Assembly: GCA_020025175.1 (NCBI GenBank) | Contig: JAHHSM010000069.1 | Location: 1 to 9,190 of the forward strand | Reading direction: 5' to 3' | Length of the DNA stretch: 9,190 nucleotides | Source of the DNA: Oscillospiraceae bacterium | GTDB lineage: Bacteria > Bacillota > Clostridia > Oscillospirales > Oscillospiraceae | Part shown: positions 6,198 to 9,190 of the stretch, piece by piece | Layout of the letters: every line of letters begins with the position of its first letter | Position numbering within the stretch: the first letter of the stretch is position 1 | The notes under the pieces: generated by a model | What the model was told of the DNA's origin: nothing | The model's database searches: none | Seen by the model: only the letters and a program-made list of their open reading frames with translations | Position numbers and translations under genes: made by a program

Positions 6198-6497
6198 GCG
6201 GTGGTACTGGCCCATCCGCCTGCTGAAAGAGCTGGCTCGGCTTCCACTAGTCTGCGATTTCTGGCTTGGCTGGGGGCACACGATCGATCATCAGGGGGGA
6301 CACAAAACTGTGCGCTGCGCTTTTGATTGGCCCGCAAAACACTGAGGGCGGAAGTGACACTTGTGTGCTGCTCAATGGGGAAGAAGTAAACTTCTACCAA
6401 GTTATTCCGCTTTGTGGTGCAGCCTAACCGCCTTGATGCCATTACTGGGAAAGCAGCGCACGATGAGGAGGATTCGTTTGGTGGCACTGGAAAATAG
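6178..6497 (+). pseudogene. SUFU-family (Suppressor of fused-like) gene remnant in three frames
   Basis: Frame one (6178-6345) gives ESLADERWYWPIRLLKELAR and WLGWGHTI. Frame two (6302-6427) gives LCAALLIGPQNTEGG and then EEVNFYQVIPL, the signature strand of SUFU domains. Frame three (6414-6497) gives VVQPNRLDAI, which fits the family's C-terminal VVxPxR segment. The order matches an intact SUFU protein, with a frameshift near 6300. A deletion near 6415 removes the usual EEL-YK-HG block. Bacterial SUFU proteins are predicted immunity proteins of polymorphic toxin systems. The remnant overlaps the tail of the DUF4261 pseudogene, so a deletion probably fused them. It is not functional as read. 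Confidence 0.65.
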
Positions 6498-6499
6498 AC

Positions 6500-6648
6500 A
6501 TGAAATATGATGTATTAAGGGCTTTTCCGGATGGATATCATTGGGATGATGGATTTTAGCTGCCGAGAAAAATCCTTATATCGTCTGCCTGCGATTTGAC
6601 GCTGATGCCGAAAGTTTTCTGGGCGGATTTATAAAATTGCCGGATTGA
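6500..6648 (+). pseudogene. Unrecognised protein fragment, frameshifted
   Basis: ATG 6500 opens a 19-codon frame (MKYDVLRAFPDGYHWDDGF) that stops at 6557-6559. The next frame (6559-6648) continues naturally with AAEKNPYIVCLRFDADAESF and ends KLPD. The two together look like one short acidic protein with a single frameshift. I do not recognise the family. It sits between the SUFU remnant and the intact DUF4261 gene, so it is probably a further member of the same accessory array. The start has no clear ribosome site. Confidence 0.35.
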
Positions 6649-6713
6649 AATGAACCTAAAAATGGAACTGCGATGCAGATATAGACCGTTTTGAAGAAAA
6701 AGGAGGAAAAAAT

Positions 6714-7592
6714 ATGAGCAAGGAAGTATTCCAGCAGAATTTGGCGGAGGGCACAGGACCGAATCCGGGCGGTCCGTTTCTGATCCAAATGTTGTTTAAA
6801 GAGCCGGTGCCCATGCCTGGCAAAGAGAAAATGACCGCTATGATGGAAAAGCATATCGGGGCGGTGGAGTGTTTTTGCTACGATGAAAAAATGGCGGGCT
6901 TTGGGGCACTGGACCATATTGCGGAATTCAAGGATGCAAAATGTCCGGTGCAGCTGATGGTCATGGCGTGTTCGGATTTCAGCGGCAAAAGGTTTGATTC
7001 CTTTTTGGTCAGCCAGATGTGGGATTGTCAGGAGGACCGTGAGCGGATTTTTCGGGAGTGCCAATATCAGGTGATTGCTACCGATATGTTGGCGGCAGCA
7101 CTCCCGGCTCTCGATCGGGCGGCTCTGGATATGGATTTTTTGGATGCGCTGGCGGAATTGTATCCCACCTGTGAAGCATTCTATTTCCAGAACTGCGGCA
7201 AGCTGATTCTGGCAGAGGATGTTCGTATGCATTCGATCAGAGGGGCGGATCGTTTTATTCGTTTCGGTGTCAATGTCCGCTTCTTCACCATTCAGGATAC
7301 CGAGGATATGATGGTGGATACCTTGGGTATGGGCACACTGTTCCTGCCAGACCTCCAATACCACTTCCACGGTATGAACCCCAACTGGGTCGTGAATCAT
7401 GCCTATAATGCAGCATCGTATCTTCTGACCAACGATAATCCTATTGAAAACGGCGAAACCATTGACGGAATCAGAGATGGGGTCATGAGCCGTGAAGTGC
7501 AGTGGAAGTGTCAATATGAAGATGCCATGATTCAGCCGCCCAGAGGGGTGCTGGATATTTATATGGGTGAATACGCGTCTGGAGATCGCTGA
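6714..7592 (+). CDS. DUF4261 domain-containing protein
   Basis: The 292-residue product is intact and follows a strong ribosome site (AGGAGG, 6701-6706, seven bases from ATG). The N-terminal part (about 15-130) includes GGPFLIQMLFKEPVPMPGKE, ECFCYDEKMAGFGALDH and SQMWDCQEDRERIFRECQ. The C-terminal part (about 184-256), with VNVRFFTIQDTEDMMVDTLG, LPDLQYHFHGMNPNWVVNHA and IENGETIDGI, is the classical DUF4261 region. There is no signal peptide or membrane segment, so it should be cytoplasmic. No catalytic motif is visible, and the biochemical role of the domain is unknown to me. The remnant at 5724-6197 carries an N-terminal piece of the same domain, so the locus once held at least two such genes. 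This is the only intact member left. A palindrome follows 54 bases after the stop. Confidence 0.88.
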   Translation: MSKEVFQQNLAEGTGPNPGGPFLIQMLFKEPVPMPGKEKMTAMMEKHIGAVECFCYDEKMAGFGALDHIAEFKDAKCPVQLMVMACSDFSGKRFDSFLVSQMWDCQEDRERIFRECQYQVIATDMLAAALPALDRAALDMDFLDALAELYPTCEAFYFQNCGKLILAEDVRMHSIRGADRFIRFGVNVRFFTIQDTEDMMVDTLGMGTLFLPDLQYHFHGMNPNWVVNHAYNAASYLLTNDNPIENGETIDGIRDGVMSREVQWKCQYEDAMIQPPRGVLDIYMGEYASGDR

Positions 7593-7646
7593 TAAAAAGG
7601 ATAAAAGCAGACGCTCCTGCATAATGGAATATCTGCTAAAAAACAG

Positions 7647-7681
7647 AGTCCGGACCACCAGCTTAGCTGGTGGTCCGGACT
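7647..7681. repeat. Perfect 16-bp-arm palindrome (REP-like or minus-strand terminator)
   Basis: AGTCCGGACCACCAGC (7647-7662) and its exact reverse complement (7666-7681) flank TTA. On the plus strand no T-run follows. On the minus strand the stem is followed by CTG and six T, so it could terminate minus-strand transcription, although no minus gene is nearby. It may still stabilise the 3' end of the DUF4261 transcript. Being perfectly symmetrical, it also resembles REP-type mobile hairpins. Confidence 0.6.
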
Positions 7682-7719
7682 GCGGAAACATCGCAGCAGA
7701 CGGCGTTTTCTGCTTGCGT

Positions 7720-7747
7720 TTTACGGAATCTTGAATGATCCTATAAA
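7720..7747 (+). promoter_or_regulatory. Possible promoter of the XRE regulator gene
   Basis: TTTACG (7720-7725) and TATAAA (7742-7747) are 16 bases apart. A second weak option is TTGCTT (7780-7785) with TGTAGA (7804-7809), 18 bases apart. The ribosome site AAAGGAGG (7826-7833), eight bases before ATG 7842, is unambiguous. Which promoter is used is undecided. Confidence 0.3.
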
Positions 7748-7841
7748 TGCAACTAAAAGTAGCAGAATGTAAACACAGGTTGCTTGTGGATTTTCGGAGA
7801 TTCTGTAGACTGATGCCAAAGTCAAAAAGGAGGCATAAGAA

Positions 7842-8489
7842 ATGCTGCTGCATGAAAAGATCGCAATGATCCGAAAGATGAATCATATATCTCAAGAGGC
7901 GTTTGCGGAGGCATTATCTGTTAGCAGGCAGGCGGTATCGAAGTGGGAAAACGGTACTTCTATTCCGGATGTACAGATGCTGCTGAAAATTGCTGATTTA
8001 TACCATATTACATTGGATCAGCTGGCGAGGGATGAATGTGAACTGACGTTGCCGTGGATGCCGTCTGCAAAAGAAGATGCAGAGGCCTTCTGCGAAGATG
8101 CACTGGACATTCAGGAGTATTTGGGAAAAATCTGTGATGTATCTATGAAGAGTCTGCGGTATAATGTCATTCGGAATGTAAAGATTGTGGGCAGATATAA
8201 AAATATGGTTTGCTTTATTAAAAATAAAAAGTATGGATACTTCAATTTTCACAAGTCTCAGGGGATTTTGATTAAAAAAGAAGAGGATTACAGCGCGATG
8301 AATGAGCTGCTGCCGGGAAAGTGTTCCGTATATGCCAATACAGGATCGTTTTTTGGTGGGGCAACGTACCTGTTCAGCAGCATTGATGAGATTCGTGAAA
8401 GCGCAATCGTTTTGAAAACGGGAGACTTTCGCACAGTGATATCTTTTGACGATCTGTCTGTGATACTGATGTCAGAAAAAGCGTTTTGA
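7842..8489 (+). CDS. XRE-family helix-turn-helix transcriptional regulator
   Basis: The 215-residue product has an N-terminal Cro/CI-type helix-turn-helix (about 3-62). SQEAFAEALSVSRQAVSKWE (17-36) carries the classic Q-x(3)-A-x(3)-S-x-VS-WE pattern, followed by NGTSIPDVQMLLKIADLYHI. After a linker, residues 110-213 form a beta-rich region (CFIKNKKYGYFNFHKSQGI, FFGGATYLFSSIDEIRES, FRTVISFDDLSVILM) of the kind found in many clostridial XRE proteins. I read it as a sensing or dimerisation domain of unknown ligand. There are no membrane segments. AAAGGAGG lies eight bases before the ATG. It probably represses its own gene or neighbours, but the targets are unknown. There is no clear terminator after the stop. 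The coding sequence is intact, unlike the genes on both sides. Confidence 0.88.
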   Translation: MLLHEKIAMIRKMNHISQEAFAEALSVSRQAVSKWENGTSIPDVQMLLKIADLYHITLDQLARDECELTLPWMPSAKEDAEAFCEDALDIQEYLGKICDVSMKSLRYNVIRNVKIVGRYKNMVCFIKNKKYGYFNFHKSQGILIKKEEDYSAMNELLPGKCSVYANTGSFFGGATYLFSSIDEIRESAIVLKTGDFRTVISFDDLSVILMSEKAF

Positions 8490-8556
8490 ATACGATGTAG
8501 TGAGGACGCCGAGGAAGGGAGAAATTGACCATTAGCGTGAAGATCTCTTTAGAGCA

Positions 8557-8923
8557 ATGAAAGGAAGAAGTGGCGTGGTGGAGGATTCTCGAAATTTCGA
8601 GCTGTATGACTGCATGGGCTTTGCCTCCGGTATTTGTGCCTTTGAGTTTCAAAAGTCAGTGGTGGACTTTGCACGGCAATATCTGCCAGAGGGGCAGCCT
8701 GTGTTTTTGCCTGCACCTACGGTTCAGTCTGTGGGGAAAAGGTAACCATCTCAGCAGAGAATTTTCGAGGGGAGCTGTTTGCTTAAAAGGGGGAAAGCAC
8801 CCCAGAAACAGGAGAGCAGTTCAAAACAGAGTTCGTTCAGAAATACTGCGTGATGCACAGGGCTAAATCAGAGCTGCACAGAAAAACTATACGGTGGAAC
8901 ATCCTGTCTTGACACTTTTTTGA
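8557..8923 (+). pseudogene. Broken gene of unrecognised family
   Basis: The first frame (8557-8745) reads NFELYDCMGFASGICAFEF and QYLPEGQPVFLPAPTVQSVG. A shift near 8740 leads to a second frame with KVTISAENFRGELFA, then TAA at 8784-8786, then TPETGEQFKTEFVQKYCVMH and AKSELHR. A further shift near 8880 gives NYTVEHPVLTLF and the final TGA at 8921-8923. The blocks join naturally, so this was one gene of at least 120 codons, hit by two frameshifts and one nonsense codon. ATG 8557 has AGAG upstream but may not be the original start. I do not recognise the family. It is consistent with the general decay of the accessory genes here. Confidence 0.55.
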
Positions 8924-8936
8924 ATGGCAGTATAAT
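8909..8936 (+). promoter_or_regulatory. Consensus sigma-A promoter
   Basis: TTGACA (8909-8914) and TATAAT (8931-8936) are both perfect and 16 bases apart. The -35 overlaps the last codons of the broken gene. Transcription should start near 8943, immediately before the cobalamin riboswitch, which fits a strong promoter regulated only after initiation. Confidence 0.85.
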
Positions 8937-8949
8937 AGAATAAAATAGA

Positions 8950-9068
8950 TAACGGTAAGATTCTACTGAGGGAAACCTTGGCGGCGGAATGGGGTGAGAA
9001 GCCTCGCGAGCAGGTCACTGTGATGCTTCCGAAAAGGAAGATAAGTCAGATACACCGAGAATCTTTTC
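8950..9068 (+). ncRNA. Cobalamin riboswitch
   Basis: The aptamer core is recognisable: CGGT (8953-8956), GGGGTGAGAAGCCTC (8991-9004... P3/P4 region), the near-invariant CAGGTCACTGTGA (9011-9023), a P5 hairpin CTTCC/GGAAG (9026-9040), and AAGTCAGATACACC (9043-9056). CGGT pairs with ACCG (9054-9057), as in the canonical closing element. AGATTCT (8958-8964) is also a perfect match for AGAATCT (9058-9064), a pairing that crosses the first. The RNA senses a cobalamin (the form is not resolved) and normally reduces expression of B12 uptake, synthesis or B12-dependent genes. A perfect promoter lies just upstream. The controlled gene is at or past the right edge. Confidence 0.85.
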
Positions 9069-9190
9069 CGTGTCTCTGCCTACACCGGAGTCGAAACAAA
9101 AAGAGCTTCACGATTTTTAAGGTCGTGGGGCTATTGGTCGTTTTGATTGCAGCTTCGTTGGGCGTCAGGGAGAAATGGTGCTAGCGAGTG
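9069..9190 (+). other. Riboswitch expression region and possible start of the controlled gene
   Basis: CACGA/TCGTG (around 9108-9128) can form a small stem with a loop of about nine bases, but no T-run follows. ATG at 9175, with GGGAG only two to three bases away, would leave just five codons in the window. One plus frame encodes a hydrophobic stretch (FKVVGLLVVLIAASLGV) that stops at 9182-9184 and has no ribosome site of its own. I cannot say which, if any, is the real start. Confidence 0.3.

Noticed and set aside
6576..7895. 439-codon minus-strand frame
   Set aside because: It is antisense to the intact DUF4261 gene and the start of the XRE gene, runs through the palindrome, has no ribosome site or recognisable domain, and is best read as a shadow.
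8978..9184. 68-codon plus frame over the riboswitch
   Set aside because: Most of it is encoded by the aptamer core, and the apparent start has no ribosome site. Only the final hydrophobic part is worth noting.

Overview
The window looks like an accessory, partly decayed stretch of a gut-type Clostridia (Lachnospiraceae-like) chromosome. The basis is moderate GC, strong GGAGG ribosome sites, a clostridial BaiCD/BaiH-type flavoenzyme, a DUF4261 protein, and a cobalamin riboswitch. No species can be named from the sequence alone, and no tRNA, rRNA, CRISPR array, transposase or integrase was seen.

Layout. Positions 1-510 hold a strong terminator for a transcript entering from the left, a degenerate hairpin element, and a frameshifted fragment of a Fic-domain gene. 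Two genes on the minus strand follow: an AraC-type regulator (2510-3703), then 80 bp downstream a 639-residue FMN/4Fe-4S/FAD ene-reductase (510-2429). The regulator has two complete AraC DNA-binding domains in tandem. Positions 3757-4579 are AT-rich and nearly gene-free, with one promoter-like site and one small unrecognised frame. From about 4671 everything reads on the plus strand. An extended -10 promoter drives a 62-codon leader frame whose last codons form an intrinsic terminator, and then a small membrane protein (4963-5448). This has the shape of a transcription attenuator. The terminator is a relative of the hairpin at 211-266: they share flanks and loop, but the outer stems differ and covary.

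Positions 5612-6650 are a gene graveyard. A TPR/DUF4261 protein carries an in-frame TGA and an internal deletion, a SUFU-family protein is broken by frameshifts, and a further fragment is unrecognised. An intact DUF4261 gene (6714-7592) follows, then a perfect 16-bp-arm palindrome, an XRE-type regulator (7842-8489), and another broken gene (8557-8923). A consensus promoter (TTGACA-16-TATAAT) sits in the tail of that last remnant and drives a cobalamin riboswitch (about 8950-9068). The gene it controls lies mostly or wholly past the right edge.

How the parts relate. The AraC regulator probably controls the adjacent ene-reductase. SUFU proteins, and possibly DUF4261 and TPR proteins, belong to accessory arrays that include predicted immunity proteins of polymorphic toxin systems. 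Positions 5.6-7.6 kb may therefore be an eroding array with one surviving member. That is inference. No new system is proven here. The best leads are the covarying hairpin pair and its attenuator, the tandem AraC protein, and the alternative pairing at the riboswitch.
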